From assembly GCA_903813345.2 (NCBI GenBank), contig CAIIXF020000002.1:24630455-24694454 (forward strand): a DNA stretch of 64,000 nt, written 5' to 3'. This stretch comes from Owenia fusiformis. Taxonomy: Eukaryota; Annelida; Polychaeta; Sabellida; Oweniidae. The position numbers were made by a program, and so were the translations under genes. Positions 37,601-46,991 of this stretch are shown here, piece by piece. The notes under the pieces were generated by a model. That model had not been told where the DNA came from. It saw nothing but the letters and a program-made list of their open reading frames with translations, and did not search any database. The first letter of the stretch is position 1. Each line of letters opens with the position of its first letter.

Positions 37601-39001
37601 TTACGAGTTTTTTTGTTTTCTTGATTTAAACCTACTAATAAGTCAAGTTGCAGATTATTATTTGGCACAAAGCTAGAAAATATAGTCTAGTTTTAATAAG
37701 TTTCTTCGATTTGGAATTTTTAGCCCCACGCTTTTGTTACATTGACGAAAGTCCATTATTTTACCAATTGGTATGTTGTTTTGACGACTTACGTCAATGT
37801 AACAAAAGTGATGGTCTACATGCATGAATTACAGCTTTGTTTACAAATTAAATTCCAAACCGAGAGCATTTCTAAAAGCTAGACGATATTGTCTAACTGT
37901 ATGCCAAAATGACTTACACGTAAGTTTAAATCGAAAAAACAAAAAACTTGTATTCATGAAGTTCCTCCATTACCCTTTGCATTCGTTTGACTTCACTTCT
38001 TAAAAGAGAGCTTCGTCTTCATAGTTTAACTAGACCCTGCACGCAGGGTATTCATCCATTTTGTTACAAAGTAACTAGTTGTGGAACAGGGAATTAAGTC
38101 AAACGTACAAAACATCATTGTCACATGATCCCCTCTCTCCCAACATTAGATAACCATTATCACAATCCTATTAACCGTTCTCGTGTCCTTTCTGTAAACA
38201 TGTCAATTCATAAGTGCAAAAACTATTCAGTTTACAAGGCTAGAAAATGTATTTCACACCAGACAATGTGAATGTTACGCTGTAATGTTTTATTTCGCGC
38301 CATAACCAAGTACATTTTTTGGATTACCTAAAAATGACTTCAGAATGAATGAAACGTCCTTTGGCTCGTGGTCTTGGATTATGATAATGGAACTTGCATG
38401 GAAGGGGATAGTGCGTATTAGACATCGTTTCTTTTCATGTTAGATTCTGGTTTAGGATATTGGCTTTTGTTTTCATTATGACTATATTTTTCTCGCTGTG
38501 TTCTGTTTACATTTTTGGAACTTAACCAAAATTTTTTTGATTCTCACACAAGAGCATTGGTACCTTATACATTATACATTTTCTGCGCTCCAAATTATTC
38601 AGTTCTTAGTTCCATTCAAGTAGTGCTATATATTTCAAATTTCAATAGTACTGAACCACTCATTATTGAATGGCAAAATACAGACATATACCACAATCAT
38701 TTCTCTATCTATTTTTTTTATAATCATCTTTTCTGGTACAAGCGGTTGAAAGAGGGACAGATGTTGATGTAGACAATTTGGAATTGGTACTTTCTCTTTT
38801 TTAACAATGTGGCTAATAATCCAACAATGGGTCTTCCATCCCCGTATAATATCAATTATTTCATTGCATGTTACACTATTTGATTTATATCAAGAATTAA
38901 CTTACAAATGATGCACGTTTTATTTCCCTATAAACATTATAATTACCTGAAAACAGCATTAGGATCGAGACGAAAAGCGATAACATTGTAAACACATCCA
39001 T
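1412..39001 (-). CDS. Secreted cysteine-rich multi-domain protein with ShKT domain (gene span, 9 exons, 3' incomplete)
   Basis: Nine exons join without any phase conflict into a 403-residue open product that continues past the left edge: 38947-39001, 34769-35078, 8739-8806, 6488-6562, 6008-6111, 5633-5757, 3377-3513, 2427-2546 and 1412-1628. Order of parts: signal peptide (about 1-22); first CxFP/W module (about 25-145) ending in YQCIQF...NVLQ; linker with a WPWY motif; CPF-type cysteine module (about 175-290); six-cysteine ShKT domain (about 292-331); start of a second CxFP/W module (from about 339). The module layout recalls the DUF7042-DUF7045 group of invertebrate extracellular proteins, a memory-based match not tested by search. 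ShKT domains occur widely in secreted animal proteins and do not make this a toxin. The binding partner is unknown. The 26-kb second intron is unusually long for the locus. Confidence 0.8.
2427..2546 (-). CDS. Exon 8: ShKT (six-cysteine) domain
   Basis: The acceptor is CCTCCTTGCAG|ACTCC and the donor TTTGTG|GTGAGT; length is 120 bp. One whole exon with phase 1 at both ends encodes one complete ShKT domain: cysteines in the order LC, KC, GKC, YC, SC, LC, with the YDE and CKKSCGLC hallmarks. A symmetrical 1-1 exon can be added or lost without a frame shift. Confidence 0.88.
3377..3513 (-). CDS. Exon 7: CPF-type module, C-terminal part
   Basis: The acceptor is TTTTTAGAG|GATCCC and the donor TCGG|GTAATT; length is 137 bp. 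It encodes IPLNRDLHGFTARLYFNV and later YVKYVEMFMSKS. An acceptor two bases earlier is possible, but only the one chosen keeps the phase of exon 6. Confidence 0.75.
3688..4372. mobile_element. GC-rich 685-bp PIF/Harbinger-type MITE with TTA target duplication
   Basis: The ends are inverted repeats: TGGCCTAGTCACATAG at 3688 and its complement ending at 4372, continuing into CGGCCGATG. The element is flanked by TTA at 3685-3687 and 4373-4375, the 3-bp duplication typical of PIF/Harbinger. The inside is packed with CGGCCG and GAGCTCGG words and is far richer in G+C than its AT-rich surroundings. A hairpin is visible near 4202-4235. The overlapping open frames inside are consequences of this composition, not genes. 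It lies in the intron between exons 7 and 6. Confidence 0.85.
5633..5757 (-). CDS. Exon 6: CPF-type module, central part
   Basis: The acceptor is TTCTCTTTTAG|CACATG and the donor AGTAG|GTTTTA; length is 125 bp (phase 0 in, 2 out). It encodes CKEWRPSRLESECINGEG and then FIFPNPACNIFG, contributing three cysteines. A closer GT at 5635 would break the join to exon 7, so the donor at 5632 is preferred. Confidence 0.75.
6008..6111 (-). CDS. Exon 5: start of CPF-type module
   Basis: The acceptor is TATTTTTCAG|CTCATA and the donor GAGAG|GTAGTG; length is 104 bp. It encodes HTSDARISCPFTAGYDFDGF and continues to DDGRE. The CPF...GYDF pattern is typical of the cysteine modules in this group of extracellular proteins. 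Confidence 0.77.
6488..6562 (-). CDS. Exon 4: linker with WPWY motif
   Basis: The acceptor is GTGTTTCAG|GTCCCC and the donor TATT|GTAAGT; length is 75 bp. Only one of the three frames is open. It reads PPTSTLDDDLCDDKRMRLDD and then WPWY, with one cysteine. Confidence 0.75.
6893..6925 (+). repeat. (AATAC)n microsatellite, possible retroposon tail
   Basis: About six units of AATAC follow AAATAAAGATAATAC. Just upstream is a hairpin, GGGCTTTCAATTAGGAG and its complement. A short tandem tail after a 3' hairpin is how many invertebrate LINEs and SINEs end, so 6798-6925 may be a truncated retroposon. Confidence 0.55.
6927..7756. mobile_element. Mariner-type MITE (copy 1), about 830 bp
   Basis: It begins ATATCGGATGTCCCAAA followed by CACTTTTTGACAAGTATT and ends in the inverted copy, GTTTTTGGGACATCCGATAT, next to TA. 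The same ends occur in the element at 20326. Terminal repeats ending in GGTGTCCCAAA next to TA fit the Tc1/mariner group. No transposase frame is left. It lies in the intron between exons 4 and 3. Confidence 0.7.
8739..8806 (-). CDS. Exon 3: end of first cysteine module
   Basis: The acceptor is TTTGTTTCAG|TTGGCC and the donor AGTG|GTACGT; length is 68 bp. It encodes WPTKYQCIQF followed by ISRTDNVLQIKS. Its phase (needs two bases, leaves one) fits exon 2 exactly although that exon lies 26 kb away. No other candidate between them fits both phases. Confidence 0.75.
9837..9890. mobile_element. 54-bp miniature element with perfect 10-bp target duplication
   Basis: The 54-bp segment begins TACCCTTTGCATTCG and ends CTGCACGCAGGGT. 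It is flanked by AACTATTGGC at 9827-9836 and 9891-9900. The ends share ACCCT...GCA in inverted order. A 9-10 bp duplication suggests the Mutator-like group. Related copies are at 37977-38050 and 11648-11732. Confidence 0.75.
9935..10170. mobile_element. GGCGTAGCC-ended MITE, copy 1
   Basis: It starts CATAGGCGTAGCCAGG and ends GAAAGCTACGCCACTG, so the ends are inverted repeats. Inside both ends lie GCGATCGCACCCCC tracts. The same design is seen at 11530-11622 and 13279-13432. Confidence 0.65.
11142..11282. mobile_element. Palindromic Harbinger-type MITE, about 140 bp
   Basis: The two halves are nearly complementary: TGCCGTGGTCACATTTGCTC at the left and its counterpart ending CAAATGTTACCAAGTCA at the right. 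The inner arms share CGGCCGATTGAGTATTTTGT-like sequence. The flanks carry TAA on both sides. Its ends match those of the elements at 42771 and 48815. Confidence 0.8.
11530..11622. repeat. Partial copies of the GGCGTAGCC MITE
   Basis: Two tandem 3' ends are present: CGATCGCAACCCCC...GACTGAAA at about 11533 and again at about 11578, the second finishing in GGCTACGCCCCTG. The sequence just before them (AGCTTCAAGCTCAATTTTGA) matches the inside of copy 1. Confidence 0.55.
11648..11732 (-). mobile_element. Related miniature element, about 85 bp
   Basis: It reads GCTGCGTGCAGAGTC at the left and GCAAATGCAAAGGGTA-like sequence at the right, the reverse of the 9837 element with a longer middle. The flanks GGCACTATTA and GGTACTATAG resemble each other and may be a decayed target duplication. 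Confidence 0.55.
12013..12187 (+). repeat. 175-bp direct repeat, copy 1
   Basis: It shares long matches with 12521-12695, including AAGAATCTAACATTTAATGA, ACAAAAGGATTAATTGCT and TCTAACAGTCTAAAATTGCT. The copies are about 330 bp apart and differ by scattered substitutions. No coding role is evident. Confidence 0.75.
12521..12695 (+). repeat. 175-bp direct repeat, copy 2
   Basis: This is the partner of 12013-12187, colinear over its whole length. The small open frame that crosses it is not maintained in copy 1. Confidence 0.75.
13279..13432. mobile_element. GGCGTAGCC-ended MITE, copy 2
   Basis: It starts ATAGGCGTAGCCAGGAGG and ends GAAAGCTAGCTACGCCCTTG, with GCGATCGCAACC inside. It is internally shortened relative to the copy at 9935. 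Confidence 0.6.
13433..18879. other. Intronic sequence without recognised gene
   Basis: This is AT-rich sequence within the long intron. Small features: three tandem GATGATGTGACAATAT units at about 17037-17085, a doubled CTATAAAACTGCTCTCA at about 16545-16595, and poly-G near 14740. No exon with both splice sites and an open frame was found. Confidence 0.5.
20326..20986. mobile_element. Mariner-type MITE (copy 2), about 660 bp
   Basis: It starts ATATCGGGTGTCCCAAAAAT and ends with the complement (TTTTTTGGGACACCAGATAT). The inner sequence, such as CAAAGTAGCCCAAGAGTATC, is shared with copy 1. It is inserted within the left side of the larger foldback-like structure. Confidence 0.72.
21715..24320 (+). 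repeat. 63-bp satellite, about 40 copies
   Basis: The consensus unit contains GGCTATTTAAGCACAACCCG, AGCATACTAGGGAATCACTA and AGGGCTATTAAGAAACTAAT. The first units (to about 21960) are irregular and the middle is regular. There is higher-order order: the block near 22971 recurs at 23538, a shift of 567 bp, or nine units. No frame is conserved across units, so a protein is unlikely. Confidence 0.92.
26901..27612. other. Intronic sequence, no gene recognised
   Basis: The stretch is somewhat richer in G+C than its neighbours and includes three tandem words of the type AAGCCATGCAACCGAAGGT (27240-27295). Overlapping short minus-strand frames are present but have no recognisable domain or splice pattern. 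Confidence 0.45.
27613..28810 (+). mobile_element. 1.2-kb non-autonomous DNA transposon, copy 1
   Basis: The ends are CAAGGGAAAGATCAATACCC and the complement of CAAGGGCGTTACAATACCC, an imperfect terminal inverted repeat. GTTACAT directly flanks both ends (7-bp target duplication). The second copy, inverted, is at 60790-61993. There is no transposase-sized frame. A 7-bp duplication is seen in few groups (some P-type and Dada elements); I do not assign it. Confidence 0.85.
28811..30819. other. Intronic sequence without recognised gene
   Basis: The sequence is AT-rich with short frames only. No repeat family or exon was recognised. Confidence 0.5.
30820..31795 (+). repeat. Degenerate 31-bp minisatellite
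   Basis: About 30 imperfect units of the type AGCTCTAGAACATCAACATG followed by TAGACAGCAAT. Best conserved are 31550-31720 (GATCTAGAACATTAACATGT repeated). Unit length varies, and no frame persists. Confidence 0.85.
33028..33797 (+). repeat. 85-bp satellite, nine copies
   Basis: Units begin GTGCTAAAATAATTGGGACC and end GATACGAATCTGAC, at spacings of 84-85 bp (33028, 33112, 33197, 33282 and on). Copies differ at only a few positions, so the array is much more uniform than the 63-bp array. One unit near 33385 carries a short insertion. Confidence 0.93.
34268..34376 (+). repeat. About 110-bp direct repeat, copy 1
   Basis: It matches 34454-34566: both begin TATGAAAAATATAGAAATAT followed by CACCCAAATTA, and both include TTTGTCCGAAG and ACGCTCAA. 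Confidence 0.75.
34454..34566 (+). repeat. About 110-bp direct repeat, copy 2
   Basis: Partner of 34268-34376. The pair lies just 3' of exon 2, within the long intron. Confidence 0.75.
34769..35078 (-). CDS. Exon 2: first CxFP/W cysteine module
   Basis: The acceptor is TACATTTTAG|AATGCC and the donor AAAAGG|GTAGGA; length is 310 bp (phase 1 in, phase 2 out). It encodes residues 19-121, beginning ECQAFTKCSFP, with a HW pair, a glycosylation sequon NLT and five cysteines. The start of this module is echoed in exon 9 (ECSFP...NW), which points to an internal duplication. Confidence 0.82.
37541..38088. mobile_element. TIR element with nested miniature insertion
   Basis: The ends are TGTTCCACAACTAGTTACTT and its complement. 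The repeat continues with GTAACAAAATGGATGAA after an indel. Internal hairpins of the form GTCAATGTAAC are present. The 3' part is interrupted at 37977-38050 by the TACCCT...AGGGT miniature element. A related sequence at 57142-57345 lacks that insertion. The element lies in the first intron of the secreted-protein gene. Confidence 0.7.
37977..38050 (+). mobile_element. Miniature TACCCT/AGGGT element nested in a TIR element
   Basis: It starts TACCCTTTGCATTCG and ends CTGCACGCAGGGTA. The flanks TTCCTCCAT and TTCATCCAT look like a 9-bp target duplication with one change. The related repeat near 57335 reads straight through as GAAGTTCATCTAT. Confidence 0.7.
38947..39001 (-). CDS. Exon 1: signal peptide of secreted ShKT protein
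   Basis: ATG at 39001-38999 opens 18 codons, MDVFTMLSLF followed by VSILMLFS, a typical hydrophobic secretion signal. The exon ends TTTTCAG|GTAATT, in phase 1. A second ATG four bases downstream is in another frame that does not join exon 2. A TATA box sits about 90 bases upstream. Confidence 0.8.
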
Positions 39002-39087
39002 ATTATTTCCTATCACAAAGTAATCCAATTGTAAATATCAGTTGATCTTCCAAGATTACTTCGCTTTATCTTCGTTTGGTAGAAAAT

Positions 39088-39096
39088 CCTTTTATA
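39088..39096 (-). promoter_or_regulatory. TATA box of the secreted-protein gene
   Basis: TATAAAAGG on the minus strand, preceded by TT, lies 87-95 bases upstream of the exon 1 ATG. A start of transcription near 39060 would give a leader of about 60 bases. This is a sequence match only. Confidence 0.6.
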
Positions 39097-39898
39097 AATC
39101 TATTTTACTGCAGCGTGTCCGTATATCCTTTATATTGGATCCCATTTATATGATGGACGTGATTTGTGTAAGCCTCCTATATTGACGAGCGATTGGCCCT
39201 CATATGATGTGAGCCGGTTTCCTCTATTTTCCAACTACTACTTCAGAAATGTCATTTCGGCAACAGTCTGAAAATACAGAGGAGTGTGTTTGAGTTATTG
39301 CATTCTTTATTCCGATATTCAATTAATGAGCCGCATTTGGATAGCTTCTTCAGGAAGTAATATTCGACTGAAACATTTCACAAATCCACCAGTTTGCATC
39401 CAAGCATTGATCACTCTTATTATTAAATTTATTCAAATCAAAAAACAAAGATCAATAGCTCCAAACGTGTACTAAAAAGAAACATCGTTCATTCAATTAC
39501 TTCAATCCAATGCCTTTAGCTTCCCCTAGCAGTAATGAAATTATGTGCTTATTTCAACCTCGTTCTTATTATTAAAACGTGTTGTTGCCATTCTAGTGTA
39601 CTTCGAAATCAAATCTTGGGGGAGTTTTGATGAAGTCGATTCTCATCGAAATATAGTCGAGGACACGATGACTTTAATATTCGAGAAAACTATTTGAATC
39701 AAACGAAATCATGAAATGCAATCGTGGGTGAGATTTTCACGAATCTCGGAGTTGTTTCTCATGGGACTGCAAAGGGGGATTAGGAAAATCTATGGTAAAC
39801 CACATGTTATTTCAACAATGTAACTGCTACACCCCTGGGCCGGGGTACATCATAAATACAATCCATCTTACTTCATGCCACCCATTTATTAAAACCCA

Positions 39899-40111
39899 GG
39901 GGCGGATCCGGGAACCAACAAGGGGGGGGGGTCAATTTCAGGTTAACGAAAAAAAAACATTTTGGGCCCCTAAAACCCAAAAGCGGGCCCAAATATTGAA
40001 ATTTTGAGGCCCATTTTCTTCAAAATTTGGCCTGAAATTAAAAAATAAGGCCTTAATAGGCCCAGTAAGGACCAAAAAGGCCCCCAGCCCCCCCCCCCTA
40101 ATCCGCCAGTG
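39899..40111. mobile_element. hAT-like MITE with GGCGGAT ends
   Basis: The left end is CAGGGGCGGATCCGG. The right end is the complement of CACTGGCGGATTAG. The interior is rich in GGCCC/GGGCC words. A clean 8-bp duplication is not visible (TTAAAACC against AAACCTCA). A left-end fragment of the same family is at 46992-47075. Confidence 0.6.
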
Positions 40112-42770
40112 AAACCTCACCCAATCTATTATCTTCATGCAATCAAAATCGTTATAAACTATAACATAAACGTCAATACAGCTTTTCAGTTCATAGATAA
40201 ATGGTCAAGATATTGATATAGTCCTTAAAATAAAATTACCATTTTCTCTTCGCGGTACGTCGTGGAATATTCAATTATATTCATATTTCATCGTCAGTGT
40301 TGATTTATAAGTGTAGTAGTTAAGTGCGAGTCTCCTTGAACCCCTTATAACGCGCTGGTAAAATATACATTACGCCTAATGATCAACGTAAAGTTAAGGA
40401 GACCGGGATAAAAGTGAAATTAAGCCCGAAGTTAATGGACTAATGTAAAGTCTAGCAATAAAAGCAATTGGAACGCTACGTCTAGCAGATGCGGTAGATA
40501 AAATTGCCATTAAGAATTAGTGCTACCTTGATTAAATGGGGCGCAATTAAAACAATGTTATATTTCATATATTTGAATGAATACGTTCATTATACTTTGT
40601 AAGCATATTATAGTTCACAAATTGTGTAGGATTTAGACCCAGGACTAGATATATGGTTTATAGGTGATTTATTTCACGAATTTCTTGTATGAGGCTTTAA
40701 ACGAGGGCGTGGTTTTATAGGCTAACATACAACAATTGAGTGCATTATAGAAGTGCAAGCATTAAACCATATGCTTAGATTATTTTTATATATAGCAAAT
40801 TCTCTAAAATTCAACGAGGGTTTTTTGGTGAGGAAATGCATGCATATCTAGGGCTCAAAAAACCCAAAGTGAAATTTTTCTCATTGGATTTCAGAGAATT
40901 TGCTAGAATTTTATATGTAAAAATATGCATGCATTTCCTAACCCTCAGATTTGCATATAAGGATAGCACATATTAATATTACACACTACCGTGTTCTGAT
41001 TGGTCTGTAAATGATAATGTATGTCTAGGCACATGTATATGTGAAAAAGTTTTTGTTTTTTAATTGTACAAGTATCAGGAGTATACCCCGGCGTATACAC
41101 TGACATCGATCAACAGATACTTTAAAGTAATAATGTTTAATTCGCGTAAATGCATAAGCCACTCACTATCCACATGCCTCATGCCATCAATGGACTGTGC
41201 CCAAACCAACCTCAAAGGTAGCCGCAAAACACGGAGCAATATAATGCAACTACCGAAATATCCACCATCTAAAAATCTCAGCCATAAGATTTGAAAAATC
41301 TTTCTAATGATCGCTAGCACTGTAGGGGTTTCAATGCAAGATATGGAATATTAGATATTGCAGAAATAATGCAAATGTGCTCCCTAGCGGCAACGACTTC
41401 CGAACGTGGATAACATTGCATCTTCAATACAGGCTGATTGAGGCCCTGGGGAACTAAACCCAATAATTTGAGGTCCTCTAGGGGTTTCGGAATCAGTGAA
41501 TCGTGATTGCCTGACAGTTTAATCAGTTCTAATATGATTATAGGCCCATTTCAGTTATGATGCATTTATGACGTTTCCATAATACGCCACTAATGGCTAA
41601 ATACTTAATATTAGATCTTCATTTGACCCTGGGAGCCATAACTGATGGAATGCCACTTAAAACAAAAACTCTCGCGTGTTAGGGAATTCACGATCTCTCG
41701 CGAGATTTTGGAAAATCACGAAATAGCCCAAATCAAAGTTTGCAGGTTAATGAACTTAAGATTGAACTCAATCGGCACACAGTAATTTACACTTTCTTTA
41801 TTTTAATAATGATCACCCACGGGGCTTTAAAAAACAGTCTAATTTCATCAACTGCGAAGACGGAAAATCATTAAAATGATCGTAGACTATAAGACTACAA
41901 GCACCGCTACCGGATATTACTCTTTTCCTAGTCAATATTGAAACCATTTACCTGAATATCAGAAGAAATATATTTTTTGCTTCTGATATCATCTAGCTGT
42001 TATTCTTTCAAATATTCGCCATTGTTTGGAACAGATGACCAATGGGTATAAGCAAGTTGAATCTATGGTCGTACGGTGTCACTTATTGTTTCAGGATTTA
42101 TACTTTATTCATTATGTTCCTTGGGGTATTCTAAAAGTGTTAGTTCAAATCTGAGTTGTGTTTTTCACATCTGAATTTCGATACCATGAGAACCAGTTCA
42201 AATTAAGTTCATGATACCTATGACATTTGAGGGCAATTATTTATCGAATTCAAAAACCACCCGTTTAAAAGAAGTTTGTGACCAATTAAAACACCGAGTC
42301 CACCCTACTTGTATAGATCATTGACCCGATTGCTGCTTTTAATTTGTATATATTTTCCAGAATAACTCATTTAACTTTTTAATTTAAATTTCTTGTAATA
42401 GTTTTATCTTAAGCAAATGTATTTTTAAAATGTGGCGTAGAAGACGATTTACCTGTAGTCACTCATAAGTCGGCAACGGCTGGACATATTTGTTGATTTG
42501 TATTTTATCTTATGTATTTTAATTGTATTATATGTGTGTGACTTTAATAAACTATTTTAAACTAAAACTAAAAACTTTAAAGGACAATAATGCATTAACA
42601 AATTCATGTTTTAGGGATACACAAATACAAAAACGTTAGTGATTAAGATCAATACTATGCGGTATAATAGTCCTGTTGCCTAAATGTGCATTTCCATTTT
42701 ATACCAATGATAATTATACATATAAGTGATTGCAGTCATAACCTATCTACCAAAAGCCAGAGGCCTCTTA
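40112..42770. other. No gene recognised; one palindromic repeat
   Basis: At 40790-40970 two arms carry GCAAATTCTCT...GAAATGCATGCATAT and the complement, suggesting a small palindromic MITE. Elsewhere I see AT-rich sequence with short random frames only. Confidence 0.5.
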
Positions 42771-43000
42771 TGCCTAGGTCACATTTACCCCGATTCATCG
42801 GCCGGCGCACGGTCGATTGTACTATTTTGTTCAAAACTGATTTCAACTTGCTACAAATTGACGAAACTTATTTTTAAAATCAAGTACAAGCTCAGGACTT
42901 CACATCTGACCTCAAATTTGAGATTTGACCTTGAATTTTGAACAAAATACTCAATCAGCCGGGCACCGACCGATGAATCGGAGCAAATGTGACCTTGGCA
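42771..43000. mobile_element. Harbinger-type MITE, 230 bp, TTA target duplication
   Basis: The left end is TGCCTAGGTCACATTTACCC and the right end is the complement of TGCCAAGGTCACATTTGCTC. TTA is present on both sides (42768-42770, 43001-43003). Inner arms with ATTTTGTTCAAAA match the 11142 element. Confidence 0.82.
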
Positions 43001-43003
43001 TTA

Positions 43004-46000
43004 GTTGGAAGATTGTGTATGTTTTAATTCCATCAGAAATCACCCATTATGTAAGTACCCAACAAAACCATAATCTAAGCATCATACACCCTTTAACGAA
43101 TCGGTTGCAACAGTCACACAACTCCCGATGACCATAAACAATGTCACAAGTTTTTATGCTGCAAATACATCATCGATGTCCTTGGGTTAAAACGTAATCA
43201 TGAAGTTGTTTCTGACTGGCTGGATAATGTTACGTTATATTTGGACACATAAGCTTAATTGTAAAATGCCTATTTTGGAGAATTTGAGAATTTTGAAGAG
43301 AATGATTAGTCAAATGAAAAGATTACTGAAATGATTATTTTTAATTCAAGAGTGACCGATCTTGTCGATCTGATCCCATTAATTATTAATTGTTCTTCGT
43401 GGATCTTTAGATGAGGAAAAAACTTGATTACAGCAGGGTTAAAGTGGCTACACAATCCATCTTGATTCACAAGGTTTCAGTCGCTCCAACCGTGTTAAAG
43501 CAGCTCGGAAGTCGAAGCTGTACATAATCTACATCACAGAAAATAATACCCGGGGTATCTGTCAATAACCTTTCTCCGGTCCTCTTGAATTGATAAAGTT
43601 ACCAGAGAGAATTGACTCAGGTTTAAATCGTTCAAGATATTGTTACCTGATGCAAAGTATTTCTGCTGCAAACTTAAAGGCCCTGCCTGTCTGCATGTTA
43701 CCTAATGGCTGGTGACAGACAGAAAAATGTCATTTTTGGGGAATATCATGTTTTCTTTTCTCAAAACAGGGCTATTTCGATAATTTATGTTTGCTTCATT
43801 CTTGAAAACTTTAGTCATAGATGTTTTTACATGATTTCTTCTTAGTAGCCAGTCTCTCTATAGTGTATATATAAAATAAGCAGTCTGTATGTACGAGCGA
43901 ATGAATTTTTAATTGACAATAATAATTGTAGATTTTGGAGAAAATAAAAATTAAAAGTGTTTGAGTTGCCCTTTAAATAAATAACTGTCTAAAAATCAAT
44001 ACATTTGTTATTTAGAAAAAAATTGCGTCGGTATTGGAAATTATATGGCTATCAGACATTCTCTTAAGATGCATCTTGTAAATAATTGGTGAAGATGTAT
44101 TTTAGGGAGATTTTGTACTTTGTAACGTTTAAGAGTAATCTCGAATGTCAGGAGAGACAGATATATCGGTTTTATAATTTTGCATAAATGGGTCTAGTTT
44201 TGTCAAATCGTCTCCAGTTTATGCTTATTATAAGAATTAAAATGTGTGTAGTAGATCTATGCTCGATTGCTGATACCATGCGCTAAACTGAATATAATAT
44301 ATTGTATATTGAAATAGTAAAATGAAAAACTAAAGGAAATCCTCTCAGTGGAATTGAGGGGTTAATTTCCTCGATGTATACCCTCACTTGGAAATATCAC
44401 AATTGCGAGCGATTCGTGTTTAATTGTCTTTAATCTCGGTTCTTTAATTGACTCAATATATTTTACTTCAAAGCGAAAACTCACTATGCATGGAATGCAA
44501 AAGTCTTGACCTGAATCATTTTTTGATCTTTTTTATTACCCGAATCGTTACCTGGGAAAACTAACAATTAAAAAATCCATAAACCGAACATTTTGTTGAT
44601 ACCAGACTCGATGAGTCATATAAAACAATTGTTATACTAGTAGCGTAACAAGGTGAGAATAATAATGTTTCAATAATCCGATGTTGTTCCTCCGGAAAAT
44701 ACCACCCAGTATACAAAGAACAACATTTGTACGAACACAGATCAATGCAAAAAACGATAGAAAAACATTACCCTTTGTCTATTGGTTAGGAGTAATTAAT
44801 TATAACCCTCTAACTTGGACAGACATTTTCACAATCTTGATTTTGATAATAACTTAATAACTTCAAAAGAAGCTTATGGCCATCATGGAATATGAAATAG
44901 ATGACGATCCACTTATGAAGGAACATAATTCAATGAGTGTAACTGTAATAATTAACCTTCAAAGGTGTGCATGGATGTGTGAGACTTCACATTTTTATGA
45001 TTTTCAACAGATTTTATGTCTTTTTTTATCCACCTACCAGTTTCAAGAGAGTGATTCCGCTTCTTAAAAGAGAGCTTCATGCACACTTACTAGATGGTGT
45101 AATAATCCCTAAATTACAACCCTTTGGATATCAGTGTATTATCGACCGCAATTAGCTTGTACATTTCAATAAAAATGATTTAGATTATCATGCCTGTAAA
45201 CCCGAATTTCACTTTTTGATATCAAGAAATAGATTCTGAAGTAATTAAGAGGAAGCAATTGAGAGGAACAGACGAATTAACTACAATCCATATTTAAATA
45301 TATTCAAAACTCGAAAATTGGTCGGTCAGTATGCTAATGAAATTAAGCCATCTGGCATATACATTTGGAACATTATGGCTGTATAATGTCGCATTCTCGG
45401 CAAAGTGATAAAATTAGGATAATTATGAAATTAAGATCAATTATTCCGTTGCTAATTTGATTATAGTCCAAGTTAGTAGCTGTTCGGTGGATTGTATATG
45501 AGTAGATAACTATGCTAGAATACATAACCAAATTAAGATAACAGTAAGTCCAGTTTTTATTACAGATTTGACACAACATAAACTTGTACACTGCCCTCAA
45601 AAAATTTGGAAATTCCCACTGCAATAGGATAGCATATATGCTTCTTTGTGTTTTAAATTTTAAGTCGGTCTATGACTTTGATGCAGTTGCAAAACATCAA
45701 TTCTTCATAAACCTTAATTGTGAATAATAACGTTTTTTATATGATACATAAATATAGTATTAGGTAGAAAGAACATTATATATCTTCTTAATCTTTCTTT
45801 ATAAAGGTGGGGGGGGGGGTGAGAAACTAATTGCAAGCTGTTCTCTTATGAGTCAGTTCAAAACATCAACATTCATTAATTAAGACATTGCAATTTTAGG
45901 AAAGTTCGTGTACTTCTTTCTTAACGTGTTCTTATTTTTCGCAAATAACAAAAATGTCGGCTATGTCCTACGGTCGATGATCTCGATGCCACTTTTCTTT

Positions 46001-46991
46001 AACAGGGCACATTACATATTCATTAATTATAGGGACATGTCTTTTATTAATGTCACTTCGTATAAACAAGCGTTTAACAGAGGCTGATTTCCTTGGAATT
46101 CAAATTGACTATTTATCACTAGACGTGGAAATGAATTTTAACAAAAGACGCGTGCAGTTTTTGGCCATCTGTAATGTTCAATTAGGGAAATGCAAACAAA
46201 TCGATATTCAGGTCTTCGCAATCAATATTGATGTGGAATTTAAGCTGCAATATTTTAAGTGCACTAATGACGATAAGCCAATATTATAAAATAACAAAAA
46301 TAAATATGAAAAATTAACTTTTGTATAAACACCTTCATTTGTGTTAAGTTAATGATAATGTTAGGTTGACCGTACTCGTTATTTACTCACTCGTAGATAC
46401 TTTACTCACTCGACGTCAATGCTTATCACCAAAAACGGCCCCACTCCCGTAATGCTGGTAACTTGAAGTTACATAGCTCAAGCTCTCAACGAATCTAAAT
46501 GTAATATATCGTGCTGAAATGTCTGAGCTATGAAACGCAGTGGTTTGCCGTTAACCAAGGAGCTCAAAATGAAAGTATTTGCGTTTTCAGGAGCGAGTCG
46601 GATCTGCTCAACAATTTGGTTGATTGATATACATGAGTATCAATATACCAACAAGACAATAGTAACCACTTTTGTCCAGCAAAATATCAATTTCAATTTA
46701 TCCTGAATGACCACAACGTGATTGAGTTCAATAGCGAGAATTGAGAACTTCAATATCAATTCAGTGGACGTAGTCTGAACGATGCAGAGAGGCTGTTCGG
46801 TGAATTAACGAGTCGAATAAACAAGTCTTACTGGATTAGACACAGTGTTAATTGACTTCTTCATATATCATTTTGAGATGTGCTTTATTCACCATACTCT
46901 ATTGAATTTTTCGGAAACACAGAAATATATAAAATAAATTCCCCAACTAGGTATCACTCGATTTCTGATTTTTAGAGTGTCACTTGGGCCA
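43004..46991. other. No gene recognised
   Basis: AT-rich intergenic sequence. Short frames at 44876-45155 and 46050-46289 have neither splice signals at both ends nor recognisable domains. Confidence 0.45.

Larger units (their letters stand above)
35079..38946 (-). other. Intron 1 of the secreted-protein gene
   Basis: 3,868 bp between exons 1 and 2. It contains the TIR element at 37541-38088. No other exon was recognised; frames at 35402-35922 and 36774-37047 have no coding features. Confidence 0.65.
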
